Assembly (NCBI GenBank): GCA_047967505.1
Contig: CM106541.1
Strand: one strand, 5' to 3'
DNA: 64,000 nucleotides
Source: Dipteris shenzhenensis
Lineage: Eukaryota; Polypodiophyta; Polypodiopsida; Gleicheniales
Shown: positions 1 to 12,180 of the stretch, one piece after another
Layout: every line of letters begins with the position of its first letter
How positions within the stretch are numbered: the stretch's first letter is position 1
The notes under the pieces: generated by a model
Databases searched by the model: none
Told to the model about the DNA's origin: nothing
What the model saw: the letters and a program-made list of their open reading frames with translations, nothing else
Program-made: the position numbers and the translations under genes

Positions 1-200
1 ATGTTTTTCTGTTTGCAAAAAAACCCTCCCTAATGAATCACTCTTACATCCCGCTAATCCATCAAAATATAAAGAGTAAGTACATCCCTTTCTTTAAAAT
101 GAATTAAATTCCAAAACAAATCAATCTTTGCTTATAGAAATCAATGGTAGAAGCCAAAATAGACAACATATTGACATGGTCCCTATTAGGTAAACTTTCC

Positions 201-743
201 TCTAGATCCAATGCAAGAAATTGGCTAATTGTTTATTAAATTCATTGATGCATGAAGTTTTACTAAATGGTGTAAAAGGTCATGCTAATCATCTAAATCA
301 TGTCTTGCATTTCGTTTTGATATGTAACATGACCCCATTTCGATTTGTAAATCAAAAGATACAGGACGTCAAAATTCTCATCTTTTGGGCCAAAAGAGGG
401 AGCGTGTTAACGCGCTGCCTGTTTTAACCCAACAGATGAGAATTTAGGATGCCTATTTTCATCTTTTGGGCCAAAACAGGCAACGCATTAACCTAAATTC
501 TCATCTTTTGGGCCAAAATAAGCAACGCGTTAATGCACTCTCTCTTTTGGCCCAAAAGAAGAGAATTTTGACGTCTTATATCCTTTGATTTACAAATCCA
601 AATGGGGTCATGTTACATATTAAAACGAATGGCAATGCATGATTTAGATGATTAGCATGACCTTTTGTACCATTTAGTAAAACTTCATGCATCAAAATGT
701 GAATTTAATGGATTTTTTTCCAATTTCTTACATCAGATTTAGA
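201..743. mobile_element. Foldback/MITE-like inverted-repeat element
   Basis: The sequence folds on itself. The left arm (about 201-400, with GATGCATGAAG and GTAAATCAAA) is repeated in reverse complement at about 555-743 (CTTCATGCATC, TTTGATTTAC), with scattered mismatches. The centre (about 380-560) holds three or more copies of a CATCTTTTGGGCCAAAA motif. There is no coding capacity. I could not define a target-site duplication, so the exact ends are uncertain. Confidence 0.75.
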
Positions 744-797
744 GCAAGACTGCTCGTAATAGGAATGATCATGTTCGATGTTGAATTTTTTATTGAA

Positions 798-1175
798 TGA
801 TGCACTTCAACTATATACTACTTGTTGGTAGCTAATGCATTTTTATGCAAGCTCATCTCATGAGAATAAATAACACTATCACTTATGTAGACTTACAAGC
901 TTATGTTATAATCATTTTTGAAATTATGTTGATACTATAAAGCTTTATTAACGATCAATTTTTACATATAGTGAGGTTATATTTTTCTCAAGTGATGCAC
1001 TTCAACTATATAGTACCTGTTGTTAATAGCCAATGTATTTCTATTTAAGCTCATCTCATAGAATATAGAACACTTACTAATGTGCACTTGCAATATTATG
1101 CTATAATCATGTTCAATGTTGAGGAAGCACTATAGATCTTTATTAATGATGAGTACATACATACAATGAGATTAT
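798..1175. repeat. Two-unit tandem repeat, about 195 bp
   Basis: Two diverged copies, starting at 798 and 993, each begin TGATGCACTTCAAC. They share the order of the blocks AAGCTCATCTCAT, TATAATCAT and CTTTATTAA. The region is AT-rich and non-coding. Confidence 0.7.
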
Positions 1176-2199
1176 GTGTTGGTAGCCCAACCATTTCTGC
1201 TTTGCTCACTTTTTCTCGCTTGCTTATTTGGTCTTGCTCGCTCGACATCGCTCGCTTGATCGACTGCCACCTCTACAAGATAGTACAAGGACCCTACAAC
1301 AAAATCAATGATAGCTTTTAGATGTCTTGAAAAGCAAAGAAAAGGTAGAACATTCATTCTACCAATTGCATATCTCACATCACAAAGGAATTACTACAAT
1401 TCCAAGAAATATTATTGCAAAGAAAAGAATAAATAGATGCAATCCAAGGAAAAAACGTAGAGTTGCAAAAAAATCTCAAAGGCTACAAATGCCAAGTGCA
1501 AGAACTAAAGTGGGAATGTACACTTCAAAGAATAGCTGGGTAATGCCAATGTAGATATCAATCCTCAAGCCTAGTTTTTAATGTAACTACAAGGACTAGA
1601 TGATTAATTTCTCAAGTAGCTCAACTACTCAAAAGTCTTAGACTTTCTTACACCACATACAGTAAGTATAGGGGTAAATGTACAAAGTTGCAATATCAAA
1701 AGGCAATCATCTCAGGACGCAATTGAAATCTAATTACTAATATCATAATAATGAAGAGCTATAGGAGCTAGTACAAGATATATTACTACCAAGTACCATG
1801 GCATTGTACTAAGGTCTTGTTGAAGGATGAGCTTGAGTTTAATGAAGGCATTTGCAAATCAAAATGTTAAGGCATTACCCATTCTAAATTGGGGTATCAT
1901 CTTGAAGGATGAGCATGCATTTTAATGAAGACATTTGTAAATCAAAATGTTAAGCGCATTACCCACTCTAAATGGAAGTAGACCAATGCGTGCAATAGAT
2001 GGATGAGGATGAAAGTGTGTTATGTCTCTCTGTACATGTAAGCTCCATATGCATGAATCAAGATGAAAATATGATATATGAATGTCTAATGGGAAGTCCA
2101 CACCCCAAGTAGTCACCTAGTCTTTTGCCTTTATTGCAAAAGCCATTGTCATCATCCATAAGCTTTATTTCCAAGTCACATCCTATGTTGAAACTGCTG
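1176..2199. other. No gene seen; small diverged duplication
   Basis: No convincing coding sequence. A short direct duplication (period about 82 bp, copies near 1821 and 1903) shares TGAAGGATGAGC and AATCAAAATGTTAAG. The short open frames here carry no recognisable motif. Confidence 0.5.
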
Positions 2200-2270
2200 A
2201 TGCCTCCCATCACCTCTCTTTGCTCATGCCTCCCATCACCTCTCTTTGCTCATGCCTCCCATCACCTCAA
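2200..2270. repeat. 26-bp minisatellite, three copies
   Basis: Three units beginning ATGCCTCCCATCACCTC start at 2200, 2226 and 2252. The third is cut short after CACCTC. Confidence 0.85.
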
Positions 2271-3278
2271 ATTTAGAAATTCAATTGATTTCTTAGGTGT
2301 AAAGGTGGAGTAACTAATTAAGCTAAGGTCAAAGGGTTAGCTTCAAAGTTTCATGCAAAGAAGAGACTTGTATTCAAGACATTCATTACCCACTTGCAAG
2401 GTCTTACAACTATGCTATATGAAAATGTTGTGAAAAAAAAGATTACAGAGGTTTTGGTTTGTACCCTCATAAATAAGAGGAGAGGGGCCCCTTCCCCTTA
2501 TAAATAGAAATAAGTTCTCATCAATAACTCTCCTCTTTACCCCTCCCATCCTCCATTTTCCATGATTGGATGGACTCATTTAGCTCATCTTATCTCGTAT
2601 ATTTCTATTTCTTATTCAAGGACCAATTAACTTATCCTAATCCTTTGCCAATTGTACTTTTGAGTTATCTTTCTCAAATTAACATATGGATTTGCAAACA
2701 CACATATTTTTGGAAGGAGGGGGAGGGGGAGGGGAAGGGCGGAAATTAATTTACATTTGGATATGTAGGCCACAATGAAAATTTAAGTCATGTGGATAAG
2801 TGCTAGGAGGGGGTTTGATCCCCTTACCTAGATGGGGAGTCTAACGAGCACATCAAACATGCATATTCTATGAATGGGGTTAACTGCTTAAAGGAATAAT
2901 GGATGGGAAGAAGTGTTGGGAGCCCCTTCCATGGACACCTAGGAAGTGGCTCCATGCCCTCACTCGTTATTTTTGTCTCCCCCTATTCTCTGCTCAATAA
3001 CCTCTACAAGTCATCCTCCCTTACTTCAGTTAGGTTGTTGCCTACTTCCTTTTCATCCCTTGTTCCATCCCTTAACTAATTTTAATGGATTTCGCATCTT
3101 TTGTTGAGTAGGGGGACATATGTTGGTATGTAGAAGAATGACTTTAGCCTCTTTGTTAGCATGAGAAGATTATCGAGGAGGTATTATCCCATAGAGAGCA
3201 TAGTTAAATATCATGGTTGTTTAAAGGCTCATGGATCCTCTTCTTCTAATTAATTGTAAACGTGGAATTGGGATTTGG
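2271..3278. other. Intergenic, nothing recognised
   Basis: AT-rich sequence with a purine run near 2715-2740 (GGAGGGGGAGGGG). No gene or transposon domain was recognised. Confidence 0.4.
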
Positions 3279-4640
3279 GCATCATGCTCACAACTTACCC
3301 TCTCCTAGTCAATCATGCTTGTACATGCAATGACAATGCATGCTCTCCTTTTATTGAGGAGGCCCCTTGTCACGCATAGTTTACACATAATTCTATATTT
3401 AAGGAAAGCGAAGATAATAGTGTGTATTGTTGGGCAAGAATACAACATGTGTGGGAAATACCAAGTAATTTATAGTGGAAATCAGCTAAATTTTATTGGG
3501 ATAAGTGACAAATGCTCAAAGGAGATCTTACCACCATCAGTTTTTAGCACACATTTCAACCACTTGCTCCATTTTTTTCGTGCATTACATATGTTAAGTC
3601 ATAAAGCTTACAAGTTCATGGTTGTACATGCAACGCATGCTCTTCTTTTATTGAGGAGGCCATTATCATGCATACTTGATATGTAATTCTATATTTATGG
3701 AAAGTGAGGATTTAAAAGTGTCTTGTAGGGAAATTCTACAATAATGTGTGTAGGAAATACCAAACATTTTATAGTGGAATTCTATTAAATTTTATTGGGA
3801 CAGGTGAGAAATGCTCAAAGGAGATCTTACCATGATTCCTTAGCACACATTAGGACAACTTATGCATTTTTGGTGTACATTAATGGGATACGTATATGTA
3901 AGAAGAACTTTAAGTCATAGAAGGGCTTGCAAGCTCGAAGCCATTCATCCCTAAACCAACCTGAATGAGGGTTTCATTTTGAACAAATAGTGCATCATGC
4001 TCACAACTTATTCTCTCTTAGTCAATCAGAGTTGTACATGCAATAGGGAGCCAATGCATGCTCTCCTTTATCAAGGAGGCCATTGTCATGCATACTTGAT
4101 ATGCAAATTTCAAGAAAGCGAATATAACAATGTGTCTTGTCAGGCAAGACTACAACATGTGTGGGAAATACCAATAATTTTAGAGTGGAAATTGACTAAA
4201 TTTTATTGGGCCAAGTGACAAATGCTCAAACGAGATTAGATCATGAGTCCTTAGCACACATTTAATGGGATACATATATGTAAGAAGAACATAAGGCAAG
4301 AAAGGGCTTACAAGCCTTAGAAGCCATTTGTTCTTAAGCCAAATCGAATGAGGGCTTCATTTTGAACAAACACTGCATCATGCTCACAACTTATCCTTTC
4401 TTAGTCAATTACAGTTGTACATGCAATGCCCACTCTTGTTTAATCAAGGAGGCCATTATCACGCATACTTGATATGTAATTCTATATTTAAGGAAAGCAA
4501 AGATAACAATGTGTCTTGTTGGGTAAGACTACAACATGTGTGGGAAATACCAATTGTTTTATAGTGGAAATCAACTAAAATTTATTGGGACAAATGACAA
4601 ATGCTCCAAGGAGATCTTACCATGAGTCCTTAAAACATAT
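3279..4640. repeat. Four-copy diverged tandem repeat
   Basis: A block containing TTGTACATGCAA, GAGGAGGCC, CATACTTGATATG, CAACATGTGTGGGAAATACCAA and TTTTATTGGG recurs with the TTGTACATG anchor near 3320, 3622, 4032 and 4415 (spacing about 300-410 bp). A fifth partial copy of the unit's tail lies at about 5640-5790 (AAAGGGCTTACAAG, then AATGAAGGCTTCATTTT). No stable reading frame runs across the units, so this looks like non-coding repeat DNA. Confidence 0.75.
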
Positions 4641-4965
4641 GGTGAGAGTCAATATTGGAGTGCTCAGGTTCTACTTGAGGCCATCGGGACTAATGGAGTG
4701 ATGCATCAAGATGCTGTTAGGACTAATAGAGTGTCCAAATGCAAATTAGGCAGCTAGTCTATGGTTTAGCTTATTCATGTGCCTTGACATGGGAGGTACC
4801 TGAAGAAGGAATAGATATCTCAAGGATGCAAACGTCCTAAATCATTCCATCATATGGAGCCTCAAATCTCCCTCCCTCTTGCACTGTCTCCTGATGATTT
4901 ATTTTTGAACCAATCTTAGGAAAGCATGAAAGGTTTTCCCATCAAGAATACTCCAATGGATAAAA

Positions 4966-5625
4966 GAGAGTTACACCTTTCCCTTATCTATGTCATTTCC
5001 CTCATCTATCTCCTGTCCCTTACTTGGATTTACTTGTTCACCCTTCCCTTTCCTACTCATGTGCTTCCCCTTTTTCCTCATCGCACCCCTCCCCCTCTCA
5101 CCCCCTTCTGTTTAGCCTGCCCACCCCTTTTCCTTACTATAACCCTCCCCCTTTCACCCCCCTAAATCAACACACTCATCCTTCCCTTGAACCCATGCCT
5201 TTCCTTCGCCACTTATCCTGCCTATGATCCTGCACCTTTTCTTCATTGCTGCACCTGTGCCCCTCTCACACCCTTTTTTTCAGCTTGCCGACCCCTTTTC
5301 CTTACTATGGACCTCCCCCTTTCAACCCCTCAAATCAACACACTCATCCCCCCCTTTCTCTATTGAACCCTTCCCTAATCTTACACCCCTTTTCGTCCCC
5401 ACAATGCTCCACCTTTTAGGTGACCCCCAAAACAACTTTCTTTCTCCATTATGCTCCCCCTTTACTTCACCCCTTTTCCTCACTGAGACCCTCCCCCTTT
5501 CAACTCCCAAATCAGCCCCCTTTTTTTAAATCTCTCGTGTGCCTTTTTGTACCAGTCCCTTCACATGCCCACCCTTCATCCCCACCCCTCCTTGGACCCA
5601 TTGCATACTATCACCCTCTCACATT
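4966..5625. repeat. Pyrimidine-rich block with internal tandem copies
   Basis: Strongly C/T-biased on the plus strand. A unit containing CCCCTTTTCCTTACTAT, CTCCCCCTTTCA and ATCAACACACTCATCC occurs near 5127 and again near 5293, and a third partial copy lies near 5470. The open frames across it (rich in Pro, Leu, Phe, Ser) are composition artefacts. Confidence 0.7.
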
Positions 5626-5790
5626 TTGAACATTTGAGTATTTTTTGTGTACATCAATGGAATAGTATATGTAAGAAAAACATTGAGTTGTAAAAGGGCT
5701 TACAAGTTCTAAGCCACTTGTCCTTAAGCCACACTGAATGAAGGCTTCATTTTCATTTTGAACAAATAAGCCTCCACTTAATCCCCAACA

Positions 5791-7229
5791 TAATTGGTGA
5801 TGGTGTGGAATTCTTTAGGGTGTTCCGGAACCTACAGCAACCATGTCATGTGGTAGTCAAAAACAAATCCAAGATGCAATTGATATAGGTAGTGCAACAC
5901 TTGCTTTTATGGGCTAATGATTTCAAGGGCTAGGGGTGTGTTCATGTGTGACCTTCAAATGGGCTAGAATAGTCTACGTGCTAGTCAAAATGGCCTTGCT
6001 TTAGGGCCATGTGTGCTTGTAAGTGGGGTTAGGTGGTAGTTTGGATTAGCCATGGCACATGCTAAAAAGCCAAATTCCTCCCACCCTCTTCATGACGATT
6101 CAGGATAGTCCCAATGCGAGCCAAGGGTTAGTAATTGAGGATTAGGGGTTGAGCCGCCATGTCTCATGACAAAGTAGTTGTTGCTACTACTAGTCCTATG
6201 TTGAGGCAAAGCATGCAAAATGCATGCATTTTACTTGGTGAAATTGGTCTCCTTCCACGACATCTCCTCCTTGCTCAACCTCCCCCTCTCACTTGCACTC
6301 CATCGTGCCTAGCTTGGTGCACTCTTTCCTCCATGCCTCATTCCTTAGATACTTCTTCATTCACGAAAAGTGTGGTATATTTACAGGGCCTGGGGTAGTG
6401 AAGGTCGTCGTGGACAGCAGTAGACAAACTGTTGATTGAAAGATTAGGGGTCCACTGATTTGGCTCCACGATTTGATCTTGTGCATGGGCAAGCGCCTAC
6501 CCAGTGCTAACTTGGAGGTCTCTATATTTGTCAAGAAAATTGCTTTTTGAATACATCGAGTAGAAATTGTTTTCTATTAAGAAAATTGATTCATGTGAAC
6601 ACTCTGAGTGAATGTGTTCTAAGCCACCTCAGTGCACATGGAGCAAGTAATGCACGGTTGGAGGCTCGTTTTAGAGGATGGTACATCTCTCGGAAGGTCA
6701 ATTTGGAGTGCTACTAATGCTCAAATTGGCACCTCCATTTGGGAGTGTGCAAATTGGAGCATTGCTACGCCAACGAGTCAGCTTTCTCCATGTGGCTCTC
6801 AGCGTTGCCTTCAATGTTCCTGTAGTAGTAGTAGCTGATGGCTTGCTTTCTCCATCCCAATGAACTGTTGCCACCTACAAGTTTGCAGCATGATGCAGCT
6901 CGCACAAGGCTCCTTGCAGAGGGTCAGACGAGCAAGTGAGCTCAGTCATGGCATCGTTGAATGTAGTTCAAGCGAAATTATATCACTCGAGCTTGGGAGT
7001 TAGCATGTGTGATCCTGTGTGTGTGCGGTGGCGCTAAGCCGTGGGACGATGGATCCACTAGAAGAGGCTAGGTACTAATGGATGCTAGTACAACTATTTC
7101 AGCTATCTTCATTATTACCAAGAGAGTGGGCCGGGAGATAATAGATGTAGATTGATGAGAAACGTTATCACATAGTCGTACAATCTCACACTCTTACTCT
7201 GTGGATACACTCCTTGTGTAGTTGTAGCT
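5791..7229. other. Upstream intergenic region, no gene recognised
   Basis: No domain-bearing frame was found. The last few hundred bases are less AT-rich and should contain the promoter of the Dabb gene that starts at 7230. No clear TATA box could be chosen. Confidence 0.35.
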
Positions 7230-8180
7230 ATGGCGGAGACCCTGAAGCACATCGTCCTTGTCAAATTCAAGGATGACATTTCTCCCGAACACAAAGACCA
7301 CCTCATCAATGGCTTCCATGGCCTTCCTGCATCTATCGACCACATCAAAGCTTTCGAATGGTACGTTGGAGCTCTCCCTATAATACCCATTTCCCATGCA
7401 ATTTGAGTGTGCGACAGTCAGCCATCACCAGCCCGCGCTTATCTCTGCCAATTCTCTTGCTTAGCTTCACTTGGGTCGTGTCCTTGAGGTTACCCTGTTT
7501 TGATTCTGTCTTACTTCGCAATAATTTCGTAAAATTTAGCCTCACAAAACGAACGCACTCGTCTGCCTGGCCGATCGATTATCCTCCACAATTGCACGAC
7601 TGCCTGGCCGATCGATTATCCCTCGTCTCAAAGTGATGTCGTTCGCTACTCATCTACATCCCATTGTTGCTTGAGGGCCAAAAATGCCGCTTTGCGAGCC
7701 CTTCGTTGGCTGTGCTAACCACGAACCGTCCTAGCCCTGGTGTTGCCCCGACTTTATGTTATTCCCTCTCGCAAGTCTTTTTCGTGAGAGAACATGCTAG
7801 TGAAGACAATTTTTTGGTGAGTATCGTCATGAAGACAAGGTTTAAGAAACAGAGTTCATACGCTAATGTAAACTGAGTTCATTTCATGAGGCTTTTGTGA
7901 CTTGCTTCTAATAGACTTTTGTATTTGTGTTCAACATCCGGTGTACTTTTACTGATTCTTTGTTATACCTCTTGGAGCTGTGTAAAGGGGAACAGATATA
8001 AGCGTGGAGAACTTACATCAAGGATTTACCCATGTATTTGTGTTGACCTTTGATTCACCCCAAGGGCGTGATGCCTACCTGGCCCATCCTGCGCACGTAG
8101 CATTTGCAAAGGAGATTCTGGCAGCGTTAGAGAAAGTTGTAGTCTTTGATTACAAGCCATCAGCAGTGCTGTGTGCATGA
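7230..8180 (+). CDS. Stress-response A/B barrel (Dabb) domain protein, two exons
   Basis: Exon 1 is 7230-7360 and exon 2 is 7988-8180; the intron is 627 bp with GT...AG ends and the junction falls inside a Trp codon. The product is 107 residues and is all Dabb domain. It opens MAETLKHIVLVKFKD and ends with the family-typical VVVFDYKPSA. Other family landmarks are HIKAFEWG, ENLHQGFTHVF and YLAHPAHVAF. The length matches Arabidopsis HS1 (At3g17210, about 109 residues), a small dimeric alpha/beta-barrel protein linked to stress and antimicrobial activity. That function is known for the family, not shown here. No signal peptide is visible, so a soluble cytosolic protein is expected. The first ATG is the natural start. 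Both exons are free of stops and frameshifts, so the gene appears functional. Confidence 0.93.
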
Positions 8181-9120
8181 TGATAATGCAATGGAATTTT
8201 GTCCTATGTTATCCTCAATAGAGCGTCATTGAATCGTTTCATACCAGTATGATGTCACCTGATGTAAAGACTCTTTTCTTGTGGCCTGAGGAGGCACCAA
8301 GGACACTACTTGCATTTTGCAGAATAATCCTCAACATTTTTGTAAGGTCTGGATGCTCATATATTTGCAGCTAACATCTTAAAACTGTAGAGAATGTTTT
8401 TTGGTGCACTTTTTATGTGGCCTGTTACGAATTTTCCTTCATGGGATTGGAGACAGAGAATCTCAAGTTGGAAATAACTGTTTAAGAAGTGTCCTCAGAT
8501 TTCATGTAGGATTGTTTTCTTCTATGTCCTCACCAAATCCTGCACGCGTGGACACACATGCACACTTTTGTTTGTCCTTTTTGATACCAGTTTACTCAAT
8601 GACACTGCGCCATAAGCCCTAGACCTGGGGTCAATCCTGTTATCATTTAAATATAAATATAGCTAAGCCTATATCTGGGTTGTCAGGTGTGGCCTGCATT
8701 TGAATCTCAGTATAATGGTTATAGCTCTTCCCAGTAGGCCCTTTGGTTTTAGATAAATACCTAGAGTCAGCCTTGTTTAGGGAGGTCGGATGTCCAAGGA
8801 ACAACAGAGAGGCTTAATATGCTCAAGCGTGAAACACTTCAAAGTTCATGTACTGAAGCCGTTGGCATGCATGCAGCATGGGCCTTACGGATTTCTTAAT
8901 CATGATTTTGCAGTTTTATTTATCAGAGTGGAATGTGGCGGAGACTTCTTGAGTATTTCTGTAGTTTTAAAATGCAATGGACCATTGGTGGGAATAAATG
9001 AGGTTTTGGGATGTCATTGTAGCCAGTCCCTGCTATGCATTATTATTTCAGCCATTTGGGAGACTATCACGATGTTAAGGCTGTGTGGTTTGTTTTCTTT
9101 TTGAGTTTGGTATGTTTGTG
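8181..9120. other. 3' flank of the Dabb gene
   Basis: Probably includes the 3' UTR of the Dabb gene; no clear polyadenylation signal could be chosen. No other coding sequence was recognised. Confidence 0.35.
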
Positions 9121-9126
9121 GAATCA

Positions 9127-9319
9127 TCTCTCTCTCTCTCACACACACACACACACGCTTTTTTTTTAGTAGTAATATCCAGTGCTGTATTTATATGCTC
9201 ATAAATTTACAAGATGGGAAGTCTCCAGAAATGGAGAGTATCCCAAAGATCAGAAACATAAAAAGAAAAGCTCTATGCAAGAAGCATCTATATCACCCTC
9301 ATGGCAGGCATCATATAAT

Positions 9320-9358
<39 letters not shown>

Positions 9359-9375
9359 GCACGCATGCACGCACA
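9127..9375. repeat. CT and AC microsatellites
   Basis: A (CT)n(CA)n tract lies at about 9127-9157 and a longer (AC)n tract at about 9321-9352, grading into ACGC/ATGC repeats up to about 9375. The His-Thr-rich frames here are artefacts. Confidence 0.9.
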
Positions 9376-9675
9376 TTCTCTTATCATCTCTGCTTGCCTT
9401 TTAGATTCAAGCGATTGAGTACTTTATGCACTTTATTGTATGCAAGAAACTTCTGAAGGGAATCTCAAGATAATGTTCTTCTACTTGCTTATGGCTTTTA
9501 TAAGCGACTTCTGAATTTTGAGATGGCACGGTTGGTTGTATATATTATCTTGCTACCATTTGCAAAGAGGTAGTTATGTGATGTCTGATCAGGAACAATA
9601 TTTCAAATCTGAGGTAGAATCAAACTTTTAACACTAATCCTTTATCATGAAGTAGTTTTCTGTGAACTTTTACTA

Positions 9676-9826
9676 GAAGAAGTTCTGTTGGATGGCCTTC
9701 CAAGAGAATGAGAGGCTTCTTCTAAAGCATGGGAATTATTTATATAGATGGAAGAAGATCTGTTGGATGGCCTTCCAAGAGAATGAGAGGCTTATTCTCA
9801 GGCATGGGCGTTACTGTTTGTATTTA
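9676..9826. repeat. 75-bp direct duplication
   Basis: Two copies beginning GAAGAAG(T/A)TCTGTTGG start at 9676 and 9751 and share GGCCTTCCAAGAGAATGAG. An A-run follows at 9865-9879, then a GA-rich stretch at about 9930-10010. Confidence 0.8.
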
Positions 9827-10718
9827 CTCAATGCTTATGTATGAGGGCATTCAATTCTCTTTATTAAAAAAAAAAAAAAGCTTGGCATATGTTTAAACAT
9901 GTAGAAAAAGGGTAGGGACAGAGTAGAGAAAGGGAGACATAGAAGAGTGGAAGAGAGAGAGAGAGAGTTGGGGGAGAGAGATTGTAGGCAGCAAGTAGGA
10001 GGGAGAAAAAGAGTTAGGATCAGATGTCACATCAAAAAGTGGGTACAGAGGATGGGGAGCTTATATAGTTCCCCCCTGCACTTAATCTCCTTTTTGCTTT
10101 TGCGCTCTCTAAATGCCCCCTAGCCAAATTAGCCCAACCCTTGCTAACTTGGCCCAATCTTGGCCTTCATTACAATCCATCCCCAAAATTTTTGTTTTCA
10201 AATTGCAAGTGATGGTTAGGCACCAAGGCCCCCTGATGTAAAAAGGACATGCTCCATCATGCACGTCATCAGGTTCATAAGGAAACGCAATATACTCCTT
10301 TGCCTTGGGTGTTGTGGCACCTCTGGGGTCATGCCAGCAGTAATCCATCCTTGTACATTCATCATCACAAAGCTCCGTTGTGCTGCGGATGATGAGTGTG
10401 CAAGGATGAGTTCTGTTCTGCACACCCCATTGTGCTTTGTTGTCCACTTTTCTCCGCATGGGAGGCATTGATTGCTTTGCCATATATCCTACATGGTAGC
10501 TTCAATGAGCTGTTTTTTCATTGCGGAATCATCTTCATTATGGCTGCTATATTCACGCAAACAGTTCCAGTAGTTCTTGTGCTTCCTCAACAATCCAGGG
10601 ATTTTCAGTCGTCAAATGTAGGGCCTTCAACCCTGGGTTGAAATGCTCCTTATACCCACGAGGTCTTTGAAAGCTGCCCATGTATGGTGCTTCCAACATG
10701 AAGTCCTCATCTTTAGCC

Positions 10719-12162
10719 TTCATCATGGCTGAGTCTGCCCTTCACCTCCGGAGTGCGGACAGAAACTCAGTACGAAGACTTTGTATAGATGGATGCTCAA
10801 GTATGTGTGGGTGTGTGGATTTGTATGTGTGAGAGCATATTTTTATACTATGGTCTACACCCACTGTTGGGCGCTGATGACGTCAGTGGGGATGTCATAG
10901 TAGCTAGTCCTTGCTATGCATGACGGAGTTTATGGTTTTCAACCTTGTGAGTGACTATCATGAGATTGAAACTGCACTATGTTGTGTTTTTAGAGGATGA
11001 GTTTGGGAATGTTCCTGGATTCATCTAGGTATATGCTTTTGCCGGATTAGCGGACATGCAAATTTCACCTTGTGAAGTTTTCGTCCAAGTTGCGGCCTGC
11101 TGGTATTGTGATAATTCTTTCTATCTTAAATGGTGCGTTGCCCTATCAGCTAGATTTAGATTTAGATGCTCGTTGGGGAGAGACTAAAATGAAAATGTTT
11201 AGACTTCACAAGCAGTTGTAGCTTGAATGAAGAGATTTTGGACTACCTTTTGATTAGCCTTCTCCTTTAGTGCTAGCCTTCATCATGGCTGAGTCTGCCC
11301 TTCACCTCTGGAGTGCCGACAGAAACTCAGTACGAAGACTTTGTATAAATGGATGGTTAAGTATGTGTGGGTGTGTGGATTTGTATGTGTGAGAGCATAT
11401 TTTTATACTATGGTCTACACCCACGGTCTACACCCACTGTTGGGCGCTGATGACGTCAGTGGGGATGTCATAGTAGCTAGTCCCTGCTATGCATGGAGTT
11501 TATGGTTTTCAACCTTGTGAGTGACTATCATGAGATTGAAACTGCACTATGTTGTGATTTTAGAGGATGAGTTTGGGAATGTTCCTGGATTCATCTAGGT
11601 ATATGCTTCTGCCGTATTAGCGGACATGCAAATTTCACCTTGTGAAGTTTTCGTCCAAGTTGCGGCTTGCTGGTATTGTGATAATTCTTTCTATCTTAAA
11701 TGGTGCGTTGCCCTATCAGCTAGATTTAGATTTAGATGCTCGTTGGGGAGAGACTAAAATGAAAATGTTTAGACTTTACAAGCAGTTGTAGCTTGAATGA
11801 AGAGATTTTGGACTACCTTTTGATTAGCCTTCTCCTTTAGTGCTAGCCTTCATCATGGCTGAGTCTGCGCTTCACCTCCGGAGTGCCGACAGAAACTCAG
11901 TACGAAGACTTTGTATAAATGGATGCTCAAGTATGTGTGGGTGTGTGGATTTGTATGTGTGAGAGCATATTTTTATACTATGGTCTACACCCACTGTTGG
12001 GCGCTGATGATGTCAGTGGGGATGTCATAGTAGCTAGTCCCTGCTATGCATGATGGAGTTTATGGTTTTCAACCTTGTGAGTGACTATCATGAGATTGAA
12101 ACTGCACTATGTTGTGTTTTTAGAGGATGAGTTTGGGAATGTTCCTGGATTCATCTAGGTAT
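10719..12162. repeat. Tandem array, 560-570 bp unit, 2.5 copies
   Basis: Units begin TTCATCATGGCTGAGTCTG at 10719, 11279 and 11849. The third stops near 12162. The copies are nearly identical, which suggests a recent origin. The array is bracketed by an 18-bp direct repeat (ATGAAGTCCTCATCTTTA at 10698-10715 and 12163-12180). There is no continuous reading frame. Confidence 0.9.
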
Positions 12163-12180
12163 ATGAAGTCCTCATCTTTA

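Noticed and set aside
4926-5629. Proline/leucine-rich frames as a cell-wall protein gene
   Set aside because: They coincide with a pyrimidine-rich tandem block, overlap in different frames and lack extensin-type motifs.
10109-10483. A 124-codon minus-strand frame as a gene
   Set aside because: No recognisable domain, no supporting splice structure, and it lies beside repeat DNA.
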